This document shows, one piece after another, positions 19,226-28,077 of a DNA stretch of 55,573 bases (positions are counted from its first letter, which is position 1; the number at the start of each line of letters is the position of its first letter). The position numbers were made by a program, and so were the translations under genes. Under the pieces are notes generated by a model. The model worked only from the letters and a program-made list of their open reading frames with translations, did not search any database and was not told the origin of the DNA. The stretch comes from a bacterium. GTDB lineage: Bacteria > Actinomycetota > Acidimicrobiia > Spongiisociales > Spongiisociaceae. The stretch is from contig JAPPHZ010000047.1 in the NCBI GenBank assembly GCA_028820935.1, positions 1 through 55,573 on the forward strand, given 5' to 3'.

Positions 19226-20251
19226 TTGGCCAGCACAAAGCGCATCGACAGAGTCCAGGCGGTAGCCACCGAAGTGGCCCAGGCCATGGCCACAGCCATG
19301 GAGAGCAACCCAAGCCGGTGGACCCAACCGTGGAGCGCCCTCGGTGCCGCAACCCCCCACAACCCCGTCTCCGAAGTGATCTACAACGGCATAAACCGGT
19401 GGGTGCTGACCGTGGCCGGTGTGACCTTCGGCGACGACCCGAACGCCTGGGCCACATACCGTCAATGGCAACAGGTCGAATGCCAGGTACGCCGCGGGAT
19501 GCACGGCGTCTACATCATCCGGCCCATGTTCACCCGCTGCTGTAAGGACAGGAAGTGCCGGGACGGTGACCTGTGCGGCAACTCCCGCCGCCTAGTCGGA
19601 ATCACTACCCATACCGTTTTTCACCACACCCAGGTGGACGGCGAAGTCCCACAAGACCCACGGTTCACGGCCGTAGAGCACGCTTCCTTTGAGCATGAAG
19701 AGATCGACAGGATGTTCGACACCCTGGGAGCGACCCGCGAATACGGCGGCGACGAGGCCTGCTACACCCCGGAGACCGACCGTATCCGGATGCCCAAGCC
19801 AGAGCAGTTCTTCGACGTCGGCGGCTACGCCTCGACCATGGCCCACGAATACGCCCACTGGACCGGCCATCCCTCCCGCCTCAACCGCTTCGACGAATCC
19901 ACGATCCCCAGCCGGGAGGAACGGGCCTTCGAGGAACTTACAGCCGAACTCGGGTCGGTCATCATCTGCAACGCCCTCGGAATGGAACACGAACCACCCC
20001 CCCAGCACGCTGCCTACCTCACCTCTTGGACCAAGGCACTCAAAGGCGACAACGGCGCGGCGATCATGCTCACTGCCTCATCCCAAGCCACCAAAGCGGC
20101 CGCTTGGATCGTGAACGGCATCCAACGAGGACTGGAACAAGGACGCACCACCCCCGCAACCGAGGTGATCGTCGCCCAGCAGAAACCAACCAACGTCCTC
20201 CCCCAACCGGCCCGCACCGAGACCGTGGCAGCCCGCGGTCTCAGCTTGTAA
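19226..20251 (+). CDS. ardC: ArdC-type antirestriction protein with zincin domain
   Basis: 341 residues. The N-terminal ArdC domain (NPSRWTQPWS, ATPHNPVSEVIYNGIN) binds single-stranded DNA in characterised relatives. The C-terminal zincin peptidase-like domain has HEYAH at 207-211 followed by WTGHPSRLNR, and a downstream Glu in ELTAELGS. It probably shields the entering strand from host restriction. Start is TTG 19226, five bases after GAGGAGGA; no better start exists. A Cys-rich insertion (CCKDRKCRDGDLC, about residues 98-112) is unusual and might bind a metal. A diverged paralogue lies at 30188. Confidence 0.88.
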   Translation: MASTKRIDRVQAVATEVAQAMATAMESNPSRWTQPWSALGAATPHNPVSEVIYNGINRWVLTVAGVTFGDDPNAWATYRQWQQVECQVRRGMHGVYIIRPMFTRCCKDRKCRDGDLCGNSRRLVGITTHTVFHHTQVDGEVPQDPRFTAVEHASFEHEEIDRMFDTLGATREYGGDEACYTPETDRIRMPKPEQFFDVGGYASTMAHEYAHWTGHPSRLNRFDESTIPSREERAFEELTAELGSVIICNALGMEHEPPPQHAAYLTSWTKALKGDNGAAIMLTASSQATKAAAWIVNGIQRGLEQGRTTPATEVIVAQQKPTNVLPQPARTETVAARGLSL

Positions 20252-20330
20252 CCCCCGGCTGCCTGACCGGCCCAGAACCTCGAAGGAAGGCACTCGATGC
20301 GCCCGGCGCACCCTCACCTTGGGTCATGGC

Positions 20331-20425
20331 GTTTGCCCAGGTCAACACCGAAACGAACGGTTTGCGAACGCTCATGCGAACGGTCTGCGAACGGTCGAGG
20401 AAACGCCTGTTGCATAGTGGTGGCC
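20331..20425 (+). promoter_or_regulatory. Type IV secretion operon promoter, duplicate of the regulator promoter
   Basis: Half-sites CGAACG at 20354, 20365, 20377 and 20388 (periods 11, 12, 11). From the last, 19 bp lead to CATAGT (20413-20418), then 7 bp to ATG 20426. The regulator promoter at 7760 has identical 19- and 7-bp spacings and the same CATAGTGG-x-GG-x-CATG sequence into the start codon. Homology extends upstream through GGCGTTTGCCCAGGTC. No Shine-Dalgarno is needed if the transcript is leaderless. Confidence 0.8.
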
Positions 20426-21427
20426 ATGCACAGCGGAACGACCTTCAGCAGCCGTCCCTTCGAGCATCTGATAGCCGAGGTCGCTGACCTGAAATACCCA
20501 TGCGGCGCTGCCGGTTCCCCTGACAATGACCCGCCCACCTCCGTGGGCAAGTTGCAACGCCCAACCTCGACGGTCTCCACCACCTTGACCGGACGGACCG
20601 AAACCAGCGAAGCCCCGGGTCCCGTCTCCACGGAGGACACTACCGCAACCAACGGGTTCGGCGCACCTACCTACCTGGCGCGGATCCGCCTGGCGACCCT
20701 GGTCCTCCCCACCGACAGCCCAACCGAAACCGGGCGGACCGAAACCGGTGAAGACCCGGACCCCCCATCCCGCACCGAAGCGACGACGGATCAAGGTCCG
20801 GTGGATGGGTTCGATGATTTGTTGGCGGCGGCGGAGTTTTCCGTGCGGGCCTCGGAGAGCCGTCCCCAACCGGTTGAGGTGGGGACTGTCAGCGGGGTGT
20901 CAATGGGAGGGACGGCCCGGCAGGTCACCGCGGCCGCTGTGGCTAACGGCGGTTGGTTGGATGCATCGTCGGTTCGTAGCGACGGCAGGGTGAGTGTCTT
21001 TCGGCGTCGACTGGCGAGAGCTGGGGCTGTCACCGGGAACCTGTTTGACGGTGACCGGCTGATAGTGGCCGGCCGGAACTTAGAGCAGAGAAAGGAAGAA
21101 AGCAAAATGTTGACCCTATTTGTCTTGGCACAGGCCACACCGGCCCAGCGTGGGATATTCGACATCTTCACGGAGCTTGTTAGCGATGGCTTCAAGGCCG
21201 CCGTGGCGGTGATCGGGTTGGCTGCGATCGTCGGTGGGATTGTGGTGTTTATGAAAACGAAATCAATGCCGGCGCTGCTAGGCGCGATAGCCCTCGGTGC
21301 TGTGGCGGTTGGTCTTGCTGTGAACATGTACTTCTTTGCCGATGCGACATCGGCGGAGTTCAATCCTGACGCTCCGCGGGTCGGCAACGTCGGGAACCTG
21401 CAGTACGGCACTCCCGACGGTTCCTGA
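20426..21427 (+). CDS. First ORF of the secretion operon; C-terminal third is a VirB2/TrbC-like pilin
   Basis: The frame from ATG 20426 (7 bp after a -10 box) encodes 333 residues. Residues 1-227 are a low-complexity Thr/Pro/Glu-rich stretch plus a compact segment near 140-225, with no recognised fold. Residues 228-333 start with MLTLFVLAQATPAQRG and have two hydrophobic helices (about 260-276 and 282-304) with a KTKSMP turn between, the size and layout of VirB2/TrbC-family pilins. An internal ATG at 21107 has AAAGGAAG upstream and would give a free 106-residue pilin-like protein. Either both forms are made or only one is; the sequence alone does not decide. The gene sits directly before virB4, as expected for the pilin. 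Confidence 0.68.
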   Translation: MHSGTTFSSRPFEHLIAEVADLKYPCGAAGSPDNDPPTSVGKLQRPTSTVSTTLTGRTETSEAPGPVSTEDTTATNGFGAPTYLARIRLATLVLPTDSPTETGRTETGEDPDPPSRTEATTDQGPVDGFDDLLAAAEFSVRASESRPQPVEVGTVSGVSMGGTARQVTAAAVANGGWLDASSVRSDGRVSVFRRRLARAGAVTGNLFDGDRLIVAGRNLEQRKEESKMLTLFVLAQATPAQRGIFDIFTELVSDGFKAAVAVIGLAAIVGGIVVFMKTKSMPALLGAIALGAVAVGLAVNMYFFADATSAEFNPDAPRVGNVGNLQYGTPDGS

Positions 21428-21441
21428 ACGGCGGGGAACGC

Positions 21442-24231
21442 GTGGTGCGTGTCGTTCGAGTGTTCACACAGGCCCGCAGGCGGCCTAGCGAAATAGGCCG
21501 CCTACCGGGTTTGAGCCTTCCCTGGACGTTCACTATTGCCCAGTTCTGTGTTGGGGCGGTGGGCTGTCTGGCGGCGTTGTGGATGCTGAGGTCGGGGGTG
21601 CATGTTCTGTTGGCGTTGGTTGTGGTAGGGGCTACCTTGCTGCTCGGGCGGTCATTGCGACGAACGCGGGTCGACGAGCGGTCGATGGTGACAGGCGTGG
21701 CCGGGTGGCTCCGGTGGCGTTTGCGGCGGCGGGTGTGGAAGCGGTTGGCACATCGCATGGCTGATGCCGTAGTAGACAATGTGGTGGTCGGGAGAGATCA
21801 TTCGGCTTGGATGGTGTTCGCGGTCGGGTCGCCACATTATGGGATGTTGCTGGACACCCAAGCCGCGTTGGGGTCGCTGGATGCGGTCGAACGACTGGTC
21901 GAGTCGGTGACGGCCCGGCGGTGGCGGTTGGTGTCCACGCTGGCTACCGTGGACGCGGACACTGTGGCGGCGCGTATGGCCGCCACGTCCGACCGTGAGT
22001 CGTGGCGGGTAGAGATAGAGGCGGAGCGGAAGCGGTTATCACGGGGGATGGAGTTGACAGAACGTAGGTTTTGGCTTTGGGTGGAGGGCGATGTAACGGC
22101 TGAACCGGCGGGGCCGGTGGCGCGATATGCGCATCGAGTGCAACGGATGTTGGGGTTGGCGGCACCCGCCCGGGCGAGTTGGGTGGACAGGGAGGCCATG
22201 GCCCGGGGGGCGGAGGCGACGGTTGCCAGGGCCGCCAATGCGGTGGGGCTGCGACCGGCGACTACCGGCGAGGTGATGGAGTTGTTGGAGCGTATCCCTC
22301 GGGGGTCTGCGTTCGTTCCCCCACCGGAGCCCGACGACGACTTGCCCCATTTGCTGCCGGTGCCCAAGCCCGGTGGGGTGATGATCGGCAATGGGATGGT
22401 GGACGGCGGATCTGCCTGGCGGCTGGGAGAGGCTATGTGGGCGGAACCGATCCGGGGGGTGGCGGTGGCGGCGATGCCGTTTGATGGGAGGGTGGCGCAC
22501 ACCACGGCCGTGGTGGCCCAGTTGCCGAACGCCTGGCGGTTGCCCGGCGGCGGAGAGCTGTTGTGGAGGTTGGACAAGTTGGATGCTCCTTGGGAGTGGT
22601 GTGTGGATGTTTCGGTGGTGCCGCATTCGGTGGCGGCTGCGAAGACCCGCAATCAGGCGCGACGACTGACCTCGGAATATGCCCAGTTTGCGGGGGATCC
22701 AGCCGGCCCGCCGCCGGAACTGGACTTGGCCCACGAGTTGGTGGAGACCCAGCGGAGGGCGTTGGCCGAGAGACAGAACTCCGACGAGTTGGTGATCTCG
22801 GTGGCGTTGGCTACTGCGGTCCGGGTGGATGGCGAAGATGTAGTGGCAGCCGGGGAGCGATTGAGGCGCAGGGTTGAGGGGTTGCGAGGCCTGGCCGCAT
22901 CGGTTCAGGTGACTTTGGGTGTGCCTTCAGGTGATCAGGTCGCCGCGCGGCGGTGGTGGGCTCCGCAACGGGTCCTGGGGCCGGTCGCTAGGGATTATCG
23001 ACAGTATGTCATGGCTGATGGTTTGGCAGGCCTGGGCCCGTGCCTTCAGTCGCAGTTGGGAGATCCCCGGGGAGCGTTGTTGGGGATGATGGACGATCGT
23101 GGCGTTCCGGTACCGGTGTTGTTCGACCCCACCCTGGGTCCACGGGCACAGTCGGTGGGTGGCCACCCCCGCTCACCCTCGATGGGAATCGCGGGGAAGT
23201 TAGGGTCCGGCAAGTCGGTCTTCGCCAAAAGGGTGCTGTGGACGGCGCTGGCCGCCGGCGGCCGGGTTGTGGTGGTGGATCGAAGCAATATGGACAATGG
23301 CACCGGCGAGTATGTGGAATTCGGTAAGGCGATCGCCGGGCTCTCTCCGGAGATCTCCGTGGAAGTGATCAATGTGACTGATCCTGCGGCTGGGAGCATC
23401 GACCCGATGCGGGCCATACCCGACCGGGAGTTGGCGGCTAAGACGGCAGTGAAGCTTTTGTCTTATGCGGCCGGGCTGGATCCCCGCTCCAAGGTGGCGT
23501 CGGCGATAGCTCGAATGGCGTCGGAGCGGCACGGTGTCCCGCTGTTGTCGATGGTTCGGGAGGCCGCAACAGGGGCGCCTGAAGGTGGGGGCTGGTCGCG
23601 GATCGTGGATTTGGTGGAGGTGCTGGCAGCCGACCAGATCGGTGGTGCGCTGTTTGATCCACGACGCCCACCTGCCGACCTCACTGCCGACCTGATCGTG
23701 TTGCATGCCCCCGGGCTGTCGCTCGTGGAGACGCCTGATACCCCCTCGGAGGTGGCAGCGACGGCGGTAGTGCTGGGTTTGATGTTGGTGGCCCGGGCGG
23801 TAATCGCTCCCCCGGAGCGGTACGGGGCCCTGCTGTTGGATGAGGCATGGTCGGTGTTGGACGATGTGAGATCCCGGAGTGTGGTGGTGGAATCGATCCG
23901 TGACGGGCGGAAGCACAACGCTGCTGTGCTGTTGGCCACCCAGTCCCCTTCGGACTTTTATGCCTCTGCCGAGTTGGCCGAATTGTTGGGATACTTCGCC
24001 GTGTTTGGTGTCGAGACAGAGTCCGCGGGACAGGCCGCAGCCAAGCTGGCGGGGATCGACCCCGACCTAGCAACACCGGCTCTCATGTCCCTGCCGACGG
24101 GTGTGATGATGTGGCGTGATGTTTACGGCAGGAACGGTCTGGTCGACGTGTTGCTTCCTGCCGACCCGCGGCTGGCAGCGGCGATCGACACGACCCCCGC
24201 GGCGTCCGAGCGGTCGGCGGCGGTGTCGTGA
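21442..24231 (+). CDS. VirB4-family conjugation ATPase with N-terminal membrane segment
   Basis: 929 residues. Two hydrophobic helices lie within residues 30-75, like a VirB3/PrgI-type part fused in front. The ATPase domain has Walker A GKLGSGKS (about 588-595) and Walker B ALLLDEAW (about 796-803), plus the late ATQSPSDF motif typical of VirB4/TraC. It should power substrate export and channel assembly at the cytoplasmic membrane. Start GTG 21442 lies 14 bp after the preceding gene. The next gene overlaps its stop by ATGA-type coupling. Confidence 0.9.
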   Translation: MVRVVRVFTQARRRPSEIGRLPGLSLPWTFTIAQFCVGAVGCLAALWMLRSGVHVLLALVVVGATLLLGRSLRRTRVDERSMVTGVAGWLRWRLRRRVWKRLAHRMADAVVDNVVVGRDHSAWMVFAVGSPHYGMLLDTQAALGSLDAVERLVESVTARRWRLVSTLATVDADTVAARMAATSDRESWRVEIEAERKRLSRGMELTERRFWLWVEGDVTAEPAGPVARYAHRVQRMLGLAAPARASWVDREAMARGAEATVARAANAVGLRPATTGEVMELLERIPRGSAFVPPPEPDDDLPHLLPVPKPGGVMIGNGMVDGGSAWRLGEAMWAEPIRGVAVAAMPFDGRVAHTTAVVAQLPNAWRLPGGGELLWRLDKLDAPWEWCVDVSVVPHSVAAAKTRNQARRLTSEYAQFAGDPAGPPPELDLAHELVETQRRALAERQNSDELVISVALATAVRVDGEDVVAAGERLRRRVEGLRGLAASVQVTLGVPSGDQVAARRWWAPQRVLGPVARDYRQYVMADGLAGLGPCLQSQLGDPRGALLGMMDDRGVPVPVLFDPTLGPRAQSVGGHPRSPSMGIAGKLGSGKSVFAKRVLWTALAAGGRVVVVDRSNMDNGTGEYVEFGKAIAGLSPEISVEVINVTDPAAGSIDPMRAIPDRELAAKTAVKLLSYAAGLDPRSKVASAIARMASERHGVPLLSMVREAATGAPEGGGWSRIVDLVEVLAADQIGGALFDPRRPPADLTADLIVLHAPGLSLVETPDTPSEVAATAVVLGLMLVARAVIAPPERYGALLLDEAWSVLDDVRSRSVVVESIRDGRKHNAAVLLATQSPSDFYASAELAELLGYFAVFGVETESAGQAAAKLAGIDPDLATPALMSLPTGVMMWRDVYGRNGLVDVLLPADPRLAAAIDTTPAASERSAAVS

Positions 24232-26369
24232 ACCGTCCACAGTGGCTTCTCGGAGCAGCCTTGGCGGTGGTTGTGCTGGTTGGGGTCGGGGCGGGGCTGG
24301 CCGTGGCGCAGGAACCGCAACAGCCCAACCAGCCGGAGGAGACGTTGGCGGAGTGGGCAGCGAAGGTGGAGCAGGCGAAGGCCGACTTGATGAATGAAGT
24401 ATTGGACTGCCAGCGAATGGCTGGGCAGCCTGCCACCACCAATATCGGCTCGTCGACGTTCAACTTTGACCTTCCCAACCCCGCCGATGCCACCTTCAAT
24501 CTGGACTACTTCGTCAGCGATTGTGATCGGAAGATCCCCCAAGGCATGAGCCTGTCCAATCTCGGAGGGGACTGGCTGGGAAGCGGGAGCGTGGCGGTAA
24601 CCACGCCGGGGTTCGCTCTGACCCGTTACCAGATGTATTACGACGGCGGATGGATCCTGTCAATGTGGCGGAAGTTCCTCGGCACCTTTATCTCTGGGAT
24701 GTGGTTTCTGGCCACGGTGCTGCTGCGTTTGGGAGTTTGGGCTTTTGACTTCGTGGCGGCCGGGCGGCTGAGTGACATCATCGGGTCCATACCCTCCAGT
24801 ATCAGCGAGGTCCTGGATAGGGACATTGTGCAAGGGATGCAGCTTCGATGGGTGGCGGTGACCGCCATGGGTGTGGCAGGAGGGTGGGGGTTGGTGCGCC
24901 AGCAGTGGGCCACGGCTGCCGGCGGTGTGGCGTTCTCGCTGGTGGCCCTGGCCGTTGGTGGGTTTGTTCTCGCCAACTACAACGGCTACTACCAGGGTGC
25001 CCAGGCAACCTCGTCGGCGCTGGTCGCGGAGGTGCTGAAGATCGGCGACGGTTCCGCCACCACACGGCCGGGGCAGATAGATACACCGACGATGATGGCT
25101 CCCCTCCTCGACGCCGCCGTGCATGTGCCGTGGGAGCAGCTGAACTTCGGGCGGGAACTGTCAGGGGACTGTGAGATAAGGGCAGGTGTGGACATCCTGG
25201 TCCGAGTCGGCGGTGTCGACAGCACCTATCCGCGGGATCGGATATCTCAATGCCCGGGCGGGCATGAACTGGCATTGTTTAACGCTTCGGCGTCGCTGGA
25301 GCGGGCGTTCGCGGTGGGCGTGGTCACTGTCGGGCAGACAATGATCGCTCTGTTGATCCTGTCTACCGCCGGGATGGCGATGCTGTCCGAGGTGTTGATG
25401 GCAGCGGCGTTCGCGGTGTTGCCGGTAGCAGCGGTGCTGGTGGGGTTCCCGGGATTCGGCAGGAACGTGGCGGCATCGTGGCTGACCATGCTTTTGCAGG
25501 GCATTACCGGCTTGGGAATCGGAGTGCTGTTTCTTCGCCTGATCCTCCTGGTGACGACCGCAGTGGCCGAGAACTTCGCCGACCTGGCGCTGCTGGAACG
25601 GTTCATGGTGTTCATGTTGATCGCGGTCGGGGCGTTCCGTCTGCGGAAGCTGGTGCCGAAGGCAAGAGCCAAAGTGTCGGCGACCCTGGCGGGCAAGGTC
25701 GCCACGGCGGGCACCCCCGGCGGTGGTGGTGGAGTCGCCCCGGCGGTGGCGGGCGGCGTCGCCGGCGGCCTAGCCGGTAGCGCGATCCGGGCTCACATGC
25801 TGCCCGCCCAAGGTGTAGTGGGTGCCGCCAAGACCGCCGGGAAAGTGGGGCAGAAGACCACTGGTGCGCTGGCAGCCTACCGTGCCGTCAGCGCCTCCCG
25901 GTCCAACCTGAAGGTCGCGGCGGCCCAGGCGGGAGAAAAACTGCCTGCCGGTAGCGGCTTGTTGGATATGACCAAAGGACCGCTCGGCCCTGCAGGAACC
26001 AGGGGACCCGGCCTGGCCGCGGCGGCGGGTATTGGGATGGCCAGCGGCGCGGTGAGACTCCTGAGCGGCGGCGCCAAGAAGGCCACTACCCCCCTTTCGG
26101 TTGGTGCCCGGGCTGTGTACGACTGGGCCAACAGCCCATCCGCCGGTAAAGCTGCCATTCCCCCGTCGACCGGGCAGACACCTACCGGGCAAACACCCGA
26201 CGCCGACCCTCCCACCACCGCACGCTCTTCCGAACGTCCCCCCAGTGGGCCGGTTTCCGCTACGCCGGCAGGTGCTTCCCCCGCCCCTCTGCCACCGCCG
26301 CCCCCGTCGCTGGAGTTTCCTCCCGACCGTGTGTATGAGGAGGAACCGAGAGGCGAGGAACTCGTTTAG
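24228..26369 (+). CDS. VirB6/TrbL-like polytopic membrane protein
   Basis: 713 residues. A signal-like N-terminus (about 8-28, ending AVAQEP) precedes an extracellular Cys-containing segment, then many hydrophobic helices from about 140 to 480, then a Gly/Ala-rich cytoplasmic tail that becomes Pro/Thr-rich. This is the layout of the large inner-membrane channel subunit (VirB6/TrbL) in Gram-positive conjugation systems. It overlaps the virB4 stop by 4 bp. There is no catalytic motif; the family call rests on topology and gene order. Confidence 0.75.
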   Translation: MNRPQWLLGAALAVVVLVGVGAGLAVAQEPQQPNQPEETLAEWAAKVEQAKADLMNEVLDCQRMAGQPATTNIGSSTFNFDLPNPADATFNLDYFVSDCDRKIPQGMSLSNLGGDWLGSGSVAVTTPGFALTRYQMYYDGGWILSMWRKFLGTFISGMWFLATVLLRLGVWAFDFVAAGRLSDIIGSIPSSISEVLDRDIVQGMQLRWVAVTAMGVAGGWGLVRQQWATAAGGVAFSLVALAVGGFVLANYNGYYQGAQATSSALVAEVLKIGDGSATTRPGQIDTPTMMAPLLDAAVHVPWEQLNFGRELSGDCEIRAGVDILVRVGGVDSTYPRDRISQCPGGHELALFNASASLERAFAVGVVTVGQTMIALLILSTAGMAMLSEVLMAAAFAVLPVAAVLVGFPGFGRNVAASWLTMLLQGITGLGIGVLFLRLILLVTTAVAENFADLALLERFMVFMLIAVGAFRLRKLVPKARAKVSATLAGKVATAGTPGGGGGVAPAVAGGVAGGLAGSAIRAHMLPAQGVVGAAKTAGKVGQKTTGALAAYRAVSASRSNLKVAAAQAGEKLPAGSGLLDMTKGPLGPAGTRGPGLAAAAGIGMASGAVRLLSGGAKKATTPLSVGARAVYDWANSPSAGKAAIPPSTGQTPTGQTPDADPPTTARSSERPPSGPVSATPAGASPAPLPPPPPSLEFPPDRVYEEEPRGEELV

Positions 26370-26373
26370 CGCC

Positions 26374-28077
26374 ATGGGTAGCAAAAGGCACCATCGGGCC
26401 ACGGCGGCGGCTGCGGCCGGGACGGATGCGTTCCGAGCGTTCCATGGGGATGTGGTTTCTGCGGGGCGGTTGGTGTGGTCGGTGCTGCGCAGCCGCTGGT
26501 TGCGCCGCCTGGTGGCGGTGTTTGCGGTGGTCATTGGAACCCTGGGGCTGGTACTGTTCGATGGCGAGCCGCTCAATGGAACGTCCCGGTGGAATGGGAC
26601 AGCCGGGCTGGCGTTTGGGGTCCCGCCTCGCCTGTGGGTCGCCTATCAGGCATCGTCGAGGGTGTGGTGTTTACCGTCCGGGGAGGTGGCGTTGAGCGGC
26701 GAACCGATGGCGGCACCGTGGATGCAGACCGACTGGCGGCTGGTGGCGGCAGTCGGGAGGGTGGAATCGGCTCATGCGTCCGGTGTTGAGATCGACGCGT
26801 TCGGGGATACCAGCCCGTGGTTTTTTGGTCCGATGTTGGATGGGTCCAACCCGCAGTGGCTAACTGTTAGCGACAGCGACGGTGGGCGTTGGGATTTGAC
26901 GGAGGAGTGGGATCGGGCGGTGGGGCCTATGCAGCTTCTGCCTCAGACCGTGGCGTCGCATGGCATTGACGGCAACGGGGATGGGATCGTGAGCCCTCAT
27001 AACGTGTGGGACGCTGCCGCGTCGGCTGCCTATTACCTGTGCGTCGCCGGGGGATCGTCCCGGGACCGAGTGCAGGCGCTGTTTGCTTATAACCGGTCGG
27101 AGGAGTATGTGAGGGATGTGCTGGGGTTCTACGCCGAGTTCGTAAACGCTGAATTACCGGCGGAGACGACGCCGCGGTTCCCGGCGGGTGCGCCGTTGGC
27201 GTATGTGCCACCGTTGGGACCGGTCGCCGACATCAGCGGCGACGGGTCGCCCCAACCCGCATTGCGGGCGTTCTTGCATCGCCTCGGTCGGGGAGAGTTC
27301 CTGGAAGATGTGGAGGTGGTGTGCGCCGGTGACGGGGGATGCGTTTGGACGGCGGACCGCGGGACCGACTGGGTTGGCCAATGGGATGGTCTGCGGAAAG
27401 TGGGGTTCGCCGGTCCGGTCCGGTTCGCCGACCTAGGTGTGGCTGTGCTGGGGGAGGCGGCCCGGTATGTGCGCGTGGCGCCGCTGCCGAACAGTGGGGG
27501 AGAGTTGAGTTGGCCGGTGGCTCTGCGGCCGCCGCCGCAGCCCTCCAGGGCCGCGCCGCCCGCCTGGTTCTCGGCGCATGTTCCGATGGTGGACGGCAGC
27601 TGGACCGCACCCGGCGACATGGTGGTGTTACCGACTGTTCCCGGGCAGTGGGTGTTCGCCCCGACGGAGGGCACCGTCAGGGTCGACGGGAGGTCCGGTT
27701 GTGTGATTGTGGTGGACGGCGAGGGGTGGACTTGGTCGGTGTGCGGCGTGGCCACAGAGCACCGAACCGGAAAGGCACCGGCAGGGGTGGGTATAGCCTC
27801 GGCGGAAGGGGAGGTGGCTTTGCGGCTTGTCAGTCCCGAGGGGAGGGACGCCTGCCTGCAGCGGCTATTCGGCCTATGGTCGGCGGACCGGGCGGTAACC
27901 CCGGGCCAGTTGGATCGAGACATCAAGGCGTGGCAAGCGAGGGCCGTCCGGTTGGCCGCCGACGCGCTGGCCGAGAGGGTAGTGAACGAGAGGCTGGAGT
28001 TGGCGGTGCTGGCTGCCGAGGCCCGGGCCGAGACGGATCGGTTGGAGAGGGCATTGTATGAAAGTTGCAGGACATGA
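26374..28077 (+). CDS. Membrane-anchored lytic transglycosylase (VirB1-like)
   Basis: 567 residues from ATG 26374, 4 bp after the previous stop; an upstream extension of the frame is a shadow. One membrane helix lies at about 45-62. The following domain is an MltB/SLT-type transglycosylase: catalytic Glu in VGRVESAH (about 131), GPMQLLPQTV (about 184-193) and NVWDAAASAAYYLC. It should open peptidoglycan for the secretion channel. The C-terminal part (about 400-510) resembles the beta-rich LytM/M23 fold (VFAPTEGTVRVD) but lacks its metal-binding His residues, so it is likely structural or wall-binding; that reading is tentative. A coiled coil closes the protein. Confidence 0.82.
   Translation: MGSKRHHRATAAAAAGTDAFRAFHGDVVSAGRLVWSVLRSRWLRRLVAVFAVVIGTLGLVLFDGEPLNGTSRWNGTAGLAFGVPPRLWVAYQASSRVWCLPSGEVALSGEPMAAPWMQTDWRLVAAVGRVESAHASGVEIDAFGDTSPWFFGPMLDGSNPQWLTVSDSDGGRWDLTEEWDRAVGPMQLLPQTVASHGIDGNGDGIVSPHNVWDAAASAAYYLCVAGGSSRDRVQALFAYNRSEEYVRDVLGFYAEFVNAELPAETTPRFPAGAPLAYVPPLGPVADISGDGSPQPALRAFLHRLGRGEFLEDVEVVCAGDGGCVWTADRGTDWVGQWDGLRKVGFAGPVRFADLGVAVLGEAARYVRVAPLPNSGGELSWPVALRPPPQPSRAAPPAWFSAHVPMVDGSWTAPGDMVVLPTVPGQWVFAPTEGTVRVDGRSGCVIVVDGEGWTWSVCGVATEHRTGKAPAGVGIASAEGEVALRLVSPEGRDACLQRLFGLWSADRAVTPGQLDRDIKAWQARAVRLAADALAERVVNERLELAVLAAEARAETDRLERALYESCRT

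Noticed and set aside
6837-20393. CGAACG sites as LexA boxes
   Set aside because: They are direct repeats with 11-bp period, not the inverted GAAC-N4-GTTC form. Only the 33227 site is a true SOS-box palindrome.
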